From: Methanolobus sp.
GTDB lineage: Archaea; Halobacteriota; Methanosarcinia; Methanosarcinales; Methanosarcinaceae
Assembly: GCA_030154025.1 (NCBI GenBank)
Contig: JASKKT010000004.1
Location: 1 to 64,000, forward strand
Length of the DNA: 64,000 bases
Direction: 5' to 3'
Below are positions 1 to 10,988 of the stretch, one piece after another; position 1 is the stretch's first letter, and every line of letters starts with the position of its first letter. Made by a program: the position numbers and the translations under genes. The notes below the pieces were generated by a model. It was not told the DNA's origin. It did no database searches and saw only the letters and a list, made by a program, of their open reading frames with translations.

Positions 1-528
1 AACAGGGCAGGCTGCGCTATTCTTATTGATGCCATGCGCCAGATCTCAAAGATGGACATCAAGGCCACTGTCTATGCTGTGGGTACAGTGCAGGAGGAAG
101 TTGGCCTCAAGGGCGCCAGGACATCCGCATTCGGCCTCAACCCCGACATTGCCATAGCAGTTGACACCACCATCCCAGGAGACCACCCCGGTATCGACAA
201 GAAGGACTCCGTGCTGGATATCGGCAAGGGAGGAGCCATAACCATAGCCGATGCTGCAGGAAGGGGCATAATAGCCTCACCGCAGGTCGTCAAATGGCTG
301 GTCGAGACCGCGAAGAAGAACGACATCCCATTCCAGACGGATGTAGGGGACGGCGGCACCACCGATGCCACAGCCATCCACCTCACAAGGGAGGGTATCC
401 CATCCACGGTCATCAGCGTGGCAACAAGGTACATCCACTCACCTGTGGAAGTGCTTGATGTTGCCGACCTCAAGCACTGCTCGGACCTTATTGCAAAGGC
501 AGTGCTCAGTGTTAACGACTATTTCTGA
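1..528 (+). CDS. M42 family metallopeptidase (glutamyl aminopeptidase/endoglucanase-like), 5' truncated by window edge
   Basis: Frame open from base 1; VQEEVGLKGARTSAF, DTTIPGDHPG and GDGGTTDATAIHLTREGIP are M42 signatures. Confidence 0.85.
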   Translation, partial: NRAGCAILIDAMRQISKMDIKATVYAVGTVQEEVGLKGARTSAFGLNPDIAIAVDTTIPGDHPGIDKKDSVLDIGKGGAITIADAAGRGIIASPQVVKWLVETAKKNDIPFQTDVGDGGTTDATAIHLTREGIPSTVISVATRYIHSPVEVLDVADLKHCSDLIAKAVLSVNDYF

Positions 529-669
529 GTAGGGGTAATTTCCCCTTTCTCCTTTTTGTGAGAAAAACGGACAACACAAAAAGACTGATTCAAACTGTAG
601 GAGTTTCTTGCAGAGAACGAACTGAATTCCTGTATGATCAACCCTAATTGCAAAATGCCGAAATGGTGG

Positions 670-993
670 TTAAAGATGATCATCCATTTTTACTTCAGCC
701 TGTAATAACCCAAGTCGTTCTTTGAGTTCCGGTAGTTCATTTTCGAGAGTGTCCCACACCAGTTCATAGTCTATAGCAAAATAGGCATGAATCAGTCTGT
801 CCCGCATTCCTGCGATCATACTCCATGGAAGTTCCGGTGCAAGTACCCTCACCGTTTCAGGTATTGCCTTGGCTGCCTCTCCTACAATCTCGAACTGCCT
901 TACCACAGCACTCTTGGTCTTTTCATCGCGGAGGAAAGCGTTCTTGTCCATTCCCCGTGTGAAATCCTCAATCAATCCTGCTGCTTCGATCAT
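670..993 (-). pseudogene. hepT: HepT-like (DUF86) RNase toxin, native start codon removed by the adjacent insertion element
   Basis: RDRLIHAYF matches the HepT RX4HXY motif; homologous frame continues upstream of Met993 as RTPSLYLSE until the element boundary at ~1021. Confidence 0.8.
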
Positions 994-1029
994 CTCTGAA
1001 AGATATAGTGACGGAGTCCTCGTGAACTA

Positions 1030-1049
1030 CCACCGGTTAAAACCGGTGG
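1030..1049. repeat. Right-end hairpin of the TnpB element (probable omega-RNA 3' region)
   Basis: Near-perfect palindrome CCACCGGTTAAAACCGGTGG directly 3' of tnpB. Confidence 0.7.
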
Positions 1050-2296
1050 CTTCCTACTTCTTTCCCCTGACTTGTGCCAGTGAGTCCATAGGCTCTTCCC
1101 GCAGTTCCTGCGGTGTTTAAGTCATTCAATGCCATTTTCTTGATGTTGATGGCGGCATTGAGATCTCGATCATGTAATGTCTTACAGGAAGGACATTCCC
1201 ATTCCCTTATATCAAGAGTAAGTTCCTTGAACTTATATCCACATACATTACACAACTTTGATGATGCTTGAAACCTGCCTATCTTCAGGATAGTCTTCCC
1301 TAACCATTCTGCCTTGTAGATCAACTTGTCAACAAATCCAGACCAGCCAACATCACTGATGCTTTGAGCTAAACAATGATTTCTAACCATTCCTTTTACA
1401 TTCAGGTCTTCTAGTACAATGGCTTGACTTTCGCGAATTATCATTGCTGAGACCTTATGCTGGAAATCGTTTCTCTGGTTCACTATCAACTGATGATGTT
1501 TTGCAAGTTTAGCAACAGCTTTTTTCCTGTTCTTTGAACCTTTCGGTTTTCTGGATACACTCCTCTGTAATTTGACGAGTTTTTTCAATGACCTTTTCAG
1601 GAACTTGGGATTTTCAATCTTTTCTCCGGTTGAGAGAACAGCAAAGGTCTTGATACCAACATCAATTCCAATTGTTGTTTCCTCTGTAAATGATTCAGGT
1701 TCCGGATAAGGTTCATGGTCTTCGATCAGAATACTTACATGATATCTTCCAGCTGATGTCCTGGAAACAGTTAATGTCTTGAGAACCTTGAATTCTTTGT
1801 TCAATTTCTGGTCAAGAATAATTTCTCCGTTAATCTCCTTGGTTACAAGGTTATTCTCAATGAATTCCTTGTTTAGAAAATCCCGATGAAGAATAATCTT
1901 CATCCAACCTATTTTTGGGAGATATATTTGAGAGGAAGTCAGGTTGATCTGATAGTTTTGAGGGATCTGAAATGAGAAATGGTTGTCTTTCTTACTTTTC
2001 CAGGTTGGATAAGAACCATTCCCTTCAAAGAAGTTCTTGAATCCAGTCAGCAAATTCCGGTTGGCTTGTTGCAATGATTGAGAATTAATATCTTTTAACC
2101 AGGGAAACGTTTCCTTGAGGGAAATAAGATGGTTATTAAGATCTATCTCCGTAACGTTTACTCTGAACTTTTCATACATCAGATTCTTGATCGAAAGAGA
2201 ATGATTGTATACGAATCGAGCAGCTCCAAAATGCTGCTCTAACAAATTTCTTTGTTCCTTGTTAGGGTAGATTCGATATACATTTCCTTTTTTCAT
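1037..2296 (-). CDS. tnpB: RNA-guided endonuclease TnpB family protein
   Basis: RuvC-like GIDVGIKTFAVLS, AIVLEDLNVKGM, CNVCGYKF..CPSC zinc ribbon, HDRDLNAAINI; all catalytic acidic residues present. Confidence 0.92.
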   Translation of the reverse strand: MKKGNVYRIYPNKEQRNLLEQHFGAARFVYNHSLSIKNLMYEKFRVNVTEIDLNNHLISLKETFPWLKDINSQSLQQANRNLLTGFKNFFEGNGSYPTWKSKKDNHFSFQIPQNYQINLTSSQIYLPKIGWMKIILHRDFLNKEFIENNLVTKEINGEIILDQKLNKEFKVLKTLTVSRTSAGRYHVSILIEDHEPYPEPESFTEETTIGIDVGIKTFAVLSTGEKIENPKFLKRSLKKLVKLQRSVSRKPKGSKNRKKAVAKLAKHHQLIVNQRNDFQHKVSAMIIRESQAIVLEDLNVKGMVRNHCLAQSISDVGWSGFVDKLIYKAEWLGKTILKIGRFQASSKLCNVCGYKFKELTLDIREWECPSCKTLHDRDLNAAINIKKMALNDLNTAGTAGRAYGLTGTSQGKEVGSHRF

Positions 2297-2412
2297 TCAA
2301 ACCACTTAATTGAGAATTAGTTAATTATGTATTACATGTTTGCATGAGATATATGCTTTTTTTAGTTTGGGACGCAATTCATCCACCGTTTAAAAACGGG
2401 GGTCTTCTTGCT

Positions 2413-2748
2413 TCACGCTGATAAAGACACCATCTCTTTCAGTACTTCATTCTTCATCATTGGATGCAAGGCTCTCATGGAAACCACATCGACAGGTAAT
2501 CCGAACATGTTTTCCAGGTAATCACCAAGCCCTGCAAGATCAAAGAGGGTGGCACCATCATCAAAATTTACAAGTACATCAACATCGCTACCAGCTTTCT
2601 CTTCTCCCCTCGCATAAGAACCGAAGATACCAATAACCTCAGCTTTGAACAATTGCCTGATCTCGCCCCTGTGCTCTTTGATCAGGAGCTTGATATCACC
2701 CATTTTCATACGGTTTTTCTCTGATCCATCCATTGATGAACTCTCCAT
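2413..2748 (-). CDS. mntA: MntA-like minimal nucleotidyltransferase antitoxin
   Basis: GSYARGEEKAGSDVDVLV fits GSX10DXD of MNT nucleotidyltransferases. Confidence 0.85.
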   Translation of the reverse strand: MESSSMDGSEKNRMKMGDIKLLIKEHRGEIRQLFKAEVIGIFGSYARGEEKAGSDVDVLVNFDDGATLFDLAGLGDYLENMFGLPVDVVSMRALHPMMKNEVLKEMVSLSA

Positions 2749-3012
2749 TCTCAGCTACCATTTACTTTCGGTCAGTTCAGGGAATATGATCTTTTTATCT
2801 CTCCTTATTCCTATTGGCGATTATCCATACTAAATTTCAGGTATAGTCAAATAGTGCTTAAGCTTCCTTTACATAGCCGGATTGGAGGAGCCCGTTTAGG
2901 ACTTAGTCTGACATTCCCATGAACAATCGTGATAAAATAATCGTCACGCATATATAGCACTTCAGTATATCCCTCTACGCTGTTATTCAAAACAGACAAC
3001 AGATCGTGAGGG

Positions 3013-4491
3013 ATTATATTATTTGAAAATGTCCGGTTTTTAGACACTACTCTCAGAGACGGCGAACAGACACCAGGTGTGGCACTTACCAGCGAGGACA
3101 AGGTGGCGATTGCCAGGAAGCTGGACGAGCTGGGTGTGAATGTGATCGAGGCAGGATCTGCCATCACATCCGAAGGTGAGCGCGAGTCCATTAGAGCTGT
3201 GGTGGCAGAAGGGTTGAACGCTGAGATCTGCAGCTACTGCAGGATCATGAAGCAGGACGTGGACTTTGCCCTGGAAAGCAATGTGGACTCCATTCACCTC
3301 GTGGCACCTGTATCCGACCTGCACATCAGCGTGAAGCTGCGCAAGGACAGGGAGACCGTGAGGCAGATGGCCATTGAGACCACAGAGTATGCCAAGGAGC
3401 ACGGCCTCATCGTGGAGTTAAGCGGCGAGGACGCCTCAAGGGCCGACATGGAATTCCTCAAGTCACTGTACATCGACGGAGTGGAAGCAGGAGCCGACAG
3501 GTTATGCTTCTGTGACACCGTGGGGCTGCTTGTCCCGGAAAGTACAGAGGTCCTGTTCAGGGACATCACATCCGCAGTCCGCGCACCCTTAAGCATTCAC
3601 TGCCACAACGACTTCGGACTCGGCACAGCAAACACCATTGCAGCCCTTCGCGGAGGCGCCAGACAGGCCCATGTGACCATAAACGGTATCGGGGAGCGCT
3701 CCGGGAACACATCTCTGGAAGAAGTGGTCATGACCATTGAATGGTTATACAAAGAGAAGACCGGCATTAACACCAAGGAGATCTTCAAGACCTCCAGGCT
3801 TGTGAGCAGGCTGACAGGCATACCTGTGGCCCCGAACAAATCCCTCGTAGGAGGGAACGCATTCACCCATGAGGCAGGTATCCACGTACATGGCCTGCTG
3901 GCAGACACATCCACCTATGAACCCATCAGGCCCGAGGTTATCGGCAGGGAGCGCAAGATAGTACTTGGCAAGCACGCAGGCAAGAGCTCTGTCACCCTGG
4001 CACTGAAAGAGATGGGGGTCAGCGTGGATGATATCCAGCTCCACGAAGTGCTTGACAGGGTAAAGGAGATGGGAGACCATGGAAAGCGAGTGACGGACGC
4101 AGACCTGCAGACAATAGCAGAGACCGTGCTCAACATCCAGAAGGAGGCAAAGGTCATCCTGGAAGAGTACACTGTGGTCTCAGGAAACAAGGTCATCCCT
4201 ACGGCTTCCGTGAGAATGAAAGTTGACGGCAAAGAGGTCATCGAGGCAAGCATAGGCGACGGACCTGTGGATGCAACCCTTGCAAGCATCAAGAAAGGCA
4301 TCCAGAGCCTGGGAGACGTGCAGCTTGAGGAATACCACGTAGATGCTATCACCGGAGGTACGGATGCGCTCGTCGAGGTGCTTGTGAAGCTCTCAAAGGA
4401 CGGAAAGATGGTAACATCCAGGGGCGCACGCACGGACATAGTCATGGCATCCGTGGAAGCTGTCCTGAACGGTATAAACCGCCTTATCTGA
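3013..4491 (+). CDS. cimA: 2-isopropylmalate synthase / (R)-citramalate synthase family; start codon uncertain
   Basis: In-frame [27 protein letters not shown]...[12 protein letters not shown]...[15 protein letters not shown]; adjacent to ilvBNC. No ATG/GTG/TTG upstream of 3079. Confidence 0.75.
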   Translation: MILFENVRFLDTTLRDGEQTPGVALTSEDKVAIARKLDELGVNVIEAGSAITSEGERESIRAVVAEGLNAEICSYCRIMKQDVDFALESNVDSIHLVAPVSDLHISVKLRKDRETVRQMAIETTEYAKEHGLIVELSGEDASRADMEFLKSLYIDGVEAGADRLCFCDTVGLLVPESTEVLFRDITSAVRAPLSIHCHNDFGLGTANTIAALRGGARQAHVTINGIGERSGNTSLEEVVMTIEWLYKEKTGINTKEIFKTSRLVSRLTGIPVAPNKSLVGGNAFTHEAGIHVHGLLADTSTYEPIRPEVIGRERKIVLGKHAGKSSVTLALKEMGVSVDDIQLHEVLDRVKEMGDHGKRVTDADLQTIAETVLNIQKEAKVILEEYTVVSGNKVIPTASVRMKVDGKEVIEASIGDGPVDATLASIKKGIQSLGDVQLEEYHVDAITGGTDALVEVLVKLSKDGKMVTSRGARTDIVMASVEAVLNGINRLI

Positions 4492-4535
4492 AACAGACCC
4501 CATTACCTATTACAAAAAATGATCAGAGGATTCAT

Positions 4536-6233
4536 ATGACCGGACCTACCGAAAGAATGACAGGCGCCCGAGCCTTTATCGAGTGCCTGTACAGGGAGGG
4601 AGTCGACACCATCTTCGGATATCCCGGAGGCGTGCTGCTCCCCATTTACGACGAGCTGTACAGCTCCAATATCCGCCACATACTTGTACGGCACGAGCAG
4701 GCTGCAGCACACGCTGCCGAGGGGTATGCCAGGGCAACCGGCAAGACAGGGGTGTGCCTTGCAACATCCGGGCCCGGGGCAACCAACCTTGTCACTGGCA
4801 TAGCTAACGCATACATGGACTCCGTACCCATGGTGGCGTTCACAGGGCAGGTGCCCAGCTCACTCATAGGCAATGACGCGTTCCAGGAAGCGAATATTAC
4901 GGGCATAACCATGCCCATCACCAAGCACAACTACCTTGTACAGGATGTGAAGGAACTGCCCCGCATCATCAAGGAGGCGTTCCACATAGCATCCACAGGA
5001 AGGCCTGGTCCTGTGCTTGTGGACCTGCCCAAGGACATCACAACGGACATGATAGACTTCCATTACCCGGAAAAGGTGGAACTGAGAGGCTACAATCCCA
5101 CCTATCAGGGCAACCTGCAGCAGATAAAGAAAGCGGCAGCAGAGATCGAGAGGTCCAGTAACCCCGTAATATACGCAGGCGGAGGTGTCATCAGTTCAGG
5201 TGCGGCAGCGGAACTTAAAAAGTTCGCCGAGAAGATCCAGGCACCTGTGACCACAACTCTCACAGGCATGGGCGGTTTCCCGGGAGACCATCCCCTGTTC
5301 ATGGGAATGCCGGGAATGCACGGCACTAAATATGCGAACTATGCCATCCAGGAAGCAGACCTGCTCATCGCCGTGGGCGTGAGGTTCGATGACAGGGTAA
5401 CAGGCAAGATAAAATCCTTCGCATCCAACGCAAAGATAATACACATCGACATTGACCCTGCAGAGATATCCAAGAATGTGAAGGTCGATATCCCCATTGT
5501 GGGAGATGCTAAGTGGATCCTTTCTCATCTGCTCAAGCATACAGGAAAGGCACAGTCAGAGGAATGGCTGAAGAAGATAGCCGGGTGGAAGGAACTGTAT
5601 CCCCTCCACTATCTGGAAGCTGCCTGCAAGGACGATATCAAGCCCCAGTATATCATCGAGCAGATCAACGAGGTCTGTCCCGATGCCATCATAGTCACCG
5701 AGGTCGGCCAGCACCAGATGTGGGCTGCCCAGTACTTCAAGTATACTGAGCCCAGGACATTCATTTCCTCAGGCGGGCTCGGGACCATGGGTTACGGCTT
5801 CCCTGCAGCCATAGGAGCAAAGGTCGCCAGGCCGGACAAGGTGGTCATTGATGTTTCAGGTGACGGCTCCTTCCAGATGAACTCACAGGAGATGGCCACA
5901 ATCGTGCAGAACAATATCCCGGTCATCATTGCCATCTTCAACAACGGCTTCCTGGGTATGGTCAGGCAGTGGCAGGAGATCTTCTACGGCAGAAGATATT
6001 CATCGACCTGCATAAGGGACAGCGTGGACTTTGTCAAGCTTGCGGAAGCATACGGTGCCCTGGGAATAAGGGTCACAAAGTGCAGCGAAGTGCGCCCGGC
6101 CCTTGAGAAGGCCATAGCTTCAGGCAGGCCCACGCTCATAGACTTCATAGTCGAGTGCGAGGAGAATGTTTCACCCATGGTGCCTGCAGGTGCTGCTATC
6201 AACGAGATACTTGACCTGGAGAGAAAAGAATGA
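4536..6233 (+). CDS. ilvB: Acetolactate synthase large subunit
   Basis: ThDP enzyme motifs ([37 protein letters not shown]); followed by ilvN and ilvC. Confidence 0.95.
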   Translation: MTGPTERMTGARAFIECLYREGVDTIFGYPGGVLLPIYDELYSSNIRHILVRHEQAAAHAAEGYARATGKTGVCLATSGPGATNLVTGIANAYMDSVPMVAFTGQVPSSLIGNDAFQEANITGITMPITKHNYLVQDVKELPRIIKEAFHIASTGRPGPVLVDLPKDITTDMIDFHYPEKVELRGYNPTYQGNLQQIKKAAAEIERSSNPVIYAGGGVISSGAAAELKKFAEKIQAPVTTTLTGMGGFPGDHPLFMGMPGMHGTKYANYAIQEADLLIAVGVRFDDRVTGKIKSFASNAKIIHIDIDPAEISKNVKVDIPIVGDAKWILSHLLKHTGKAQSEEWLKKIAGWKELYPLHYLEAACKDDIKPQYIIEQINEVCPDAIIVTEVGQHQMWAAQYFKYTEPRTFISSGGLGTMGYGFPAAIGAKVARPDKVVIDVSGDGSFQMNSQEMATIVQNNIPVIIAIFNNGFLGMVRQWQEIFYGRRYSSTCIRDSVDFVKLAEAYGALGIRVTKCSEVRPALEKAIASGRPTLIDFIVECEENVSPMVPAGAAINEILDLERKE

Positions 6234-6721
6234 GGCACACACTTTCAGTCCTGGTGGAGAACAGGCACGGTGTACTGGCAAGGGTCGCCGGCATGTTCGC
6301 AAGGCGTGGTTACAACATTGACAGCCTGACAGTAGGGGTCACTGAAGACCCGACCATTTCCCGCATGACCATCGTGGTCAGGGGAGACGATGAAGTCCTG
6401 GAGCAGGTCACAAAACAGCTCAACAAGCTCATCGATGTCATCCGGGTCAGTGACCTGAAAGCCGAGGACACGGTGGAGAGGGAAATGGCCCTGTTCAAGG
6501 TGAGCTCGGATGTCAGCAGCCGCTCCGAGATCATGCAGATAGTGGACATATTCCGCGCAAGGATAATCGACGTGGCCCCAAAGTCCATGATCGTCGAGGT
6601 GACAGGCGACGAGACAAAGATAGAGGCCATAGAGCAGCTCCTGCGCCCCTTCGGGATAAAGGAAATGGTAAGGACAGGCAAGGTCGCCCTGAGGAGAGGG
6701 GCGAAAGGTGTTTCAAGCTGA
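6230..6721 (+). CDS. ilvN: Acetolactate synthase small (regulatory) subunit
   Basis: ACT domain [28 protein letters not shown]; overlaps ilvB stop. Confidence 0.95.
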   Translation: MRHTLSVLVENRHGVLARVAGMFARRGYNIDSLTVGVTEDPTISRMTIVVRGDDEVLEQVTKQLNKLIDVIRVSDLKAEDTVEREMALFKVSSDVSSRSEIMQIVDIFRARIIDVAPKSMIVEVTGDETKIEAIEQLLRPFGIKEMVRTGKVALRRGAKGVSS

Positions 6722-6785
6722 AGGTACAGTTTACAGCAAATTCAGTAGTTAATTTAGATCAATTCACATAGAGAGGTACTAGATA

Positions 6786-7793
6786 ATGGCACAGATGTTT
6801 TACGATAATGATGCAGACCTGAATATCCTGAAAGGTAAGAAGATAGCAGTTATGGGTTACGGGAGCCAGGGACACGCCCAGGCCCAGAACCTCCATGACT
6901 CCGGCCTTGATGTGGTCGTGGGCCTGAGGAAAGGTAGCAAGCGCTGGAAGCAGGCAGAAGATGACGGGCTTAAGGTCATGACAGTGGCAGAAGCTGCAAA
7001 GGCTGCAGACATCATACAGATACTCCTGCCCGACGAGAACCAGTCCCAGGTATACTACAGCGAGATCGAGCCCGGTCTTGAAGCAGGGAACGCCATTGTG
7101 TTCTCCCACGGCTTCAACATCCACTACAACCAGATCGTACCCCAGAAGGACATCGACGTCTACATGGTGGCACCAAAGAGCCCCGGCCACCTGGTAAGAA
7201 GGACCTACAGGGATGGAGCAGGAGTACCCGGCCTTATCGCAGTCTACCAGGACGCAACCGGTAATGCAAAGAAGCTGGCACTCGCACATGCAAAGGGTGT
7301 GGGATGCACACGCGCAGGAGTTTATGAGACCACCTTCCGCGAGGAAACCGAGACCGACCTCTTCGGAGAGCAGGTCGACCTCTGCGGTGGTGTCGCCTCA
7401 CTTATCAAGATGTCCTTTGAAGTGCTCACCGAGGCAGGATACCAGCCCGAGATGGCATACTTCGAGACCTGCCACGAGCTCAAGCTCATCGTAGACCTCA
7501 TCCACGAGGGCGGTCTTGAGAAGATGTGGTACTCCGTTTCCAACACTGCCGAGTACGGCGGCATGACCGTGGGCCCCAAGATCATAAACGAGCTCTCCAG
7601 GGAAGCCATGTACGAGGCTCTCGACAGGATCCAGAACGGCGAGTTCGCCCGCGAGTTCGTGCTTGAGGGCAAGGTGAACAGGCCGGTGCTCACAGCCATG
7701 GAAAGGATGGACAGGGAGCACCCTGTGGAAGTCATCGGCAAGCAGATCAGAGCAAAGATGCCCTGGCTCAACAGCGGGCTCAACGAGAAGTAG
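6786..7793 (+). CDS. ilvC: Ketol-acid reductoisomerase
   Basis: [32 protein letters not shown]; full-length class I KARI. Confidence 0.95.
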   Translation: MAQMFYDNDADLNILKGKKIAVMGYGSQGHAQAQNLHDSGLDVVVGLRKGSKRWKQAEDDGLKVMTVAEAAKAADIIQILLPDENQSQVYYSEIEPGLEAGNAIVFSHGFNIHYNQIVPQKDIDVYMVAPKSPGHLVRRTYRDGAGVPGLIAVYQDATGNAKKLALAHAKGVGCTRAGVYETTFREETETDLFGEQVDLCGGVASLIKMSFEVLTEAGYQPEMAYFETCHELKLIVDLIHEGGLEKMWYSVSNTAEYGGMTVGPKIINELSREAMYEALDRIQNGEFAREFVLEGKVNRPVLTAMERMDREHPVEVIGKQIRAKMPWLNSGLNEK

Positions 7794-7815
7794 GCCTACA
7801 GCCTACTACCTTTTT
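7789..7815 (+). terminator. Hairpin plus T-run after ilvC
   Basis: AGTAGGC-CTACA-GCCTACT followed by ACCTTTTT; ilvC stop lies inside the stem. Confidence 0.65.
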
Positions 7816-7863
7816 CTATTTTTGGTCACAAAATACTTTTTACCGCATAACCGGAGGTTTTCA

Positions 7864-8388
7864 ATGCCAGGAACTATAGATACTATTATTTCAAGACGCA
7901 GCATAAGGAAATATACGCAGGAGAAGATCTCAAGGGAAGAGATCACTACTATCCTGGAAGCGGGCAGGTGGGCACCCTCAGGCCTCAACAACCAGCCCTG
8001 GAAGTTTATCGTCATCCAGGAAAAAGAGACCGTGGAAAAACTGGCCGGGTGCACCCACTACGGCAACATCGTCAGCAATGCACCGCTGCTCATAGCAGTG
8101 TACCTTGACCAGGCTGCTATGTATAACAGGACAAAGGACCTGCAGGCCATCGGTGCTGCCATACAGAACATGCTGCTTGCCTGCTGCGAGCTGGGACTCG
8201 GAGCGGTCTGGTTGGGAGAGATCCTGAACCAGAAAGATAAAGTTAACTTGATTCTGAGTTGCCCCGATTCCATGGAACTCATGGCGGTGCTGGCCATAGG
8301 ACATCCTGCGGAAAAGAACGCTGTGTCCTCAAGAAAGGAACTAAGGGAAATATGCTATGAAGAAACGTATGCAGAAGAGTGGAAGTAA
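7864..8388 (+). CDS. Nitroreductase family protein
   Basis: SRRSIRKYTQEKISREEITTILEAGRWAPSGLNNQPWKFIV. Confidence 0.9.
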   Translation: MPGTIDTIISRRSIRKYTQEKISREEITTILEAGRWAPSGLNNQPWKFIVIQEKETVEKLAGCTHYGNIVSNAPLLIAVYLDQAAMYNRTKDLQAIGAAIQNMLLACCELGLGAVWLGEILNQKDKVNLILSCPDSMELMAVLAIGHPAEKNAVSSRKELREICYEETYAEEWK

Positions 8389-8612
8389 AACACTATGGAG
8401 GTAGGGAGACGAAGACTGTGATTGTGGAGAAAGGAGGCAGATGTTTCGCAGACCCAACCGATGAAGGTTAATGATTGCGATTTATCTTTATGGTGTAGTT
8501 ATGGATTGCTCTTCGTCTCCAAGTTCTAAAATGTGTTCCATATATTTAAGTTTTTGTCAGATTTGGAGCAATTCAAGATTGATTGATTTAAGAGTAAATC
8601 AAATTTGCTTGA

Positions 8613-10988
8613 TTAGGCTTTACGGACCACTCTGGAGGCACATCGAAGGTTGATGCAGAGCTCCCTCACATCCGCTTCTTTTTGTGGCTTCTCGGCGCCT
8701 TTTCCCTTCTTATCCTTTCCAGTCTCTTTTATGCGCAGTCTCTTCCAGCCGCACTGCTCACATTCACCGGCTATTGACAGCTTACCTTCCTTTGGAAGGG
8801 ATTGCGTGTACCCACACTTCATGGTACAGGCAAGGAAACGGTTCTCCTTCATTTCAAGGATGAACATCGAGCCTTCACACTTCGGGCACTGGCCTACGAC
8901 ATCAGGCGGGAAGCACTCTTTCTCATACTCGCACTTAAAGCAGGGACCTACGCCCACGGACCAGAAGTACCTGGTGCCGACTTTCAGCACGGCCATCCCT
9001 GCTTTTTTACACTCCTTCGACCTGGCCACTGTAAGAGCACCCTCCTTTGGCAGCGGATAGGTCTTCCTGCAATCGGGATAGCCGCTGCAGCCCACGAACC
9101 TGCCATTGTCGGTTTTGACCATACGCAGCATCCGGCCACATTCAGGGCACTGGCCTATGAAGTTCTTCTTATCCGCGGCTATCTGCTCGTCGGTTATGGT
9201 GCCTGCTATATTCCTGACTATCTGGTCCTTGTTTGTTACCAGATGTGAATACATATCCCGGATAAGCACCGAGCCTTCCTCGAGTGCATCCTCAAAGCCT
9301 TTCTTCCCGTCCTCCACTTCCTGGATAAGGGCCTCGATACGGGAGCGGACATCAGGCTTTACAAGTATAGGCACGCTGGAGTCAAGAGCTTCCATGAGAG
9401 TAAAACCGGTGTCAAGGATGGAGATGGTCTTGCCTTTTGTTTCAAAATAGCCGCGCTTCTTGTTAGTCTCTATGTGGGATGGGGCCGTGGCCTTTGTGCC
9501 TATCCTGTTCTTATCCATCAATGTAAGAAGCTCGGCCTCGGTCAGCCTCTTGGGAGGGGTCGTCTGGGATTTGGTGTTGCTCAGTTTCTTGATAGCCACT
9601 TCTTCCTTCACGGCTATGTCCGGAAGGAACTTATCGTTCTTGGTCTCGAAAGGATATGCAGCCAGCCAGCCAGGGTCCTTCATTACAGAACCCGTGGTGT
9701 CGAATATCTCCTCCTTCACTCCGATCTCAAGGTGGGTCTTCTCGAACACGGCAGGCTGCATCAGGTTAGCAAGGAAATGCCGGGCCACCAGGTCGTAAAT
9801 CTTCCAGGCGTCCGGGATCCTCACGCTCTTCTCAATATCGGCTTTCGTTGCAGCCTTAATAGGATATATGGGCGGGTGGTCGTGACCATCGCGCGTCCCG
9901 TTCCTGCATGTGATGGGCGGCTTTGAGAGTATCGCCAGGGCATACTCACGGTATTCTCCCGAAGCAAAACCTAAGACCTTGGTCTGGAAATCGAAATCAT
10001 CGGCATACTTATTGGTCTCGGTCCTCGGGTAGCTGGTAAAGCCTGACAGGTAGAGCTGTTCCGCGATCTCAAGGGCATTCTCAGGGCTTATCCCGAGGAA
10101 CTTGGAGGCGCGCTTGAGGAACTCGGTGGTGTTCAGCGGATAGGGAGGACTCGTCGTGGACTCCTTGACTCTCTTCTTTACAAGGATACCGGTCTTGGAA
10201 CCTTTAATGCGGCTGAATATCTCGTCGGCTTTGGCCTTGTCGTGTATATGGCCGCTGCGGTGCATGCCTGCAAAATCCACACCTGAATGGCTGAAAGTAG
10301 CTTCTATCTTCCAGAAGTCCTTGGACTTGAAATCCCTGATGAGTTTCTCACGCTCGTAAACAAATCCGCAGGTGGGCGTCTGGCAGGGACCGATGGAGAT
10401 TATGTCCTTGGTACGGGCTCTCTGCTGCACCGCCAGGGTCAGGAAACGTGTAAAGGCCGCACCCATCTTCAGGTCCAGTATCTGGCGTGCCTCTGCAGAC
10501 ATCGCCAGGTTGGCATCAGGCTCCACAAGGTTGCTGAATGCCTGCTTTATCTCGCCAGGGGAGAGGGTGGAGAAGCGCGCCCTTTTCATAGGACAAACAG
10601 ATACCTTCTCAGCAAGGGATTTGGCCTCAAAGCCAATGTTCTCACCTTCCCTGTCAAAGTCGCATGCCAGTATTATCTCATCGGCACCACTACAAAGCAA
10701 AGCTATGGCCGACGCGAAGGGTGGTTTTGTGACGGTCTTGACAGGAGGGGTATCAAGCAGCACGGAGGGGTCGCAGCCACGCCAGTTGTTGAGCTCGGGA
10801 GGGAAATCATATCCCATGATGTGGCCGGAGAGGCCCATTATCCTCCATTCCTTGCCATCCTTCTTAAAGTCGTATACGGGAACGCCTTCTATGGATGCAC
10901 GGCTGAAACCCCCTTCGCTCAGTATGCCGGCTATCTGCGCTGCTGCCTTGTTCTTTTCCGTGAATACGACGATGGACATGCACGCCAT
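8613..10988 (-). CDS. topA: DNA topoisomerase I (type IA) with C-terminal zinc fingers
   Basis: Toprim and FTSYPRTETNKY active-site region; CPECGRML, CPKCEGSM and related Zn motifs at C-terminus. Confidence 0.93.
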   Translation of the reverse strand: MACMSIVVFTEKNKAAAQIAGILSEGGFSRASIEGVPVYDFKKDGKEWRIMGLSGHIMGYDFPPELNNWRGCDPSVLLDTPPVKTVTKPPFASAIALLCSGADEIILACDFDREGENIGFEAKSLAEKVSVCPMKRARFSTLSPGEIKQAFSNLVEPDANLAMSAEARQILDLKMGAAFTRFLTLAVQQRARTKDIISIGPCQTPTCGFVYEREKLIRDFKSKDFWKIEATFSHSGVDFAGMHRSGHIHDKAKADEIFSRIKGSKTGILVKKRVKESTTSPPYPLNTTEFLKRASKFLGISPENALEIAEQLYLSGFTSYPRTETNKYADDFDFQTKVLGFASGEYREYALAILSKPPITCRNGTRDGHDHPPIYPIKAATKADIEKSVRIPDAWKIYDLVARHFLANLMQPAVFEKTHLEIGVKEEIFDTTGSVMKDPGWLAAYPFETKNDKFLPDIAVKEEVAIKKLSNTKSQTTPPKRLTEAELLTLMDKNRIGTKATAPSHIETNKKRGYFETKGKTISILDTGFTLMEALDSSVPILVKPDVRSRIEALIQEVEDGKKGFEDALEEGSVLIRDMYSHLVTNKDQIVRNIAGTITDEQIAADKKNFIGQCPECGRMLRMVKTDNGRFVGCSGYPDCRKTYPLPKEGALTVARSKECKKAGMAVLKVGTRYFWSVGVGPCFKCEYEKECFPPDVVGQCPKCEGSMFILEMKENRFLACTMKCGYTQSLPKEGKLSIAGECEQCGWKRLRIKETGKDKKGKGAEKPQKEADVRELCINLRCASRVVRKA

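Larger units (their letters stand above)
1022..2420 (-). mobile_element. IS200/IS605-type (IS1341-like, TnpB-only) element inserted between mntA and hepT
   Basis: tnpB flanked by subterminal hairpins (1030-1049 ccaccggttaaaaccggtgg; ~2383-2401 ccaccgtttaaaaacgggg); removing 1022-2420 restores an ATGA mntA/hepT overlap. Confidence 0.75.

Noticed and set aside
3915-4445. Long antisense ORFs opposite the cimA/ilv genes (e.g. 176 aa minus strand)
   Set aside because: Shadow ORFs of strongly coding plus-strand genes; composition is low-complexity Ser/Thr/Pro typical of antisense frames.
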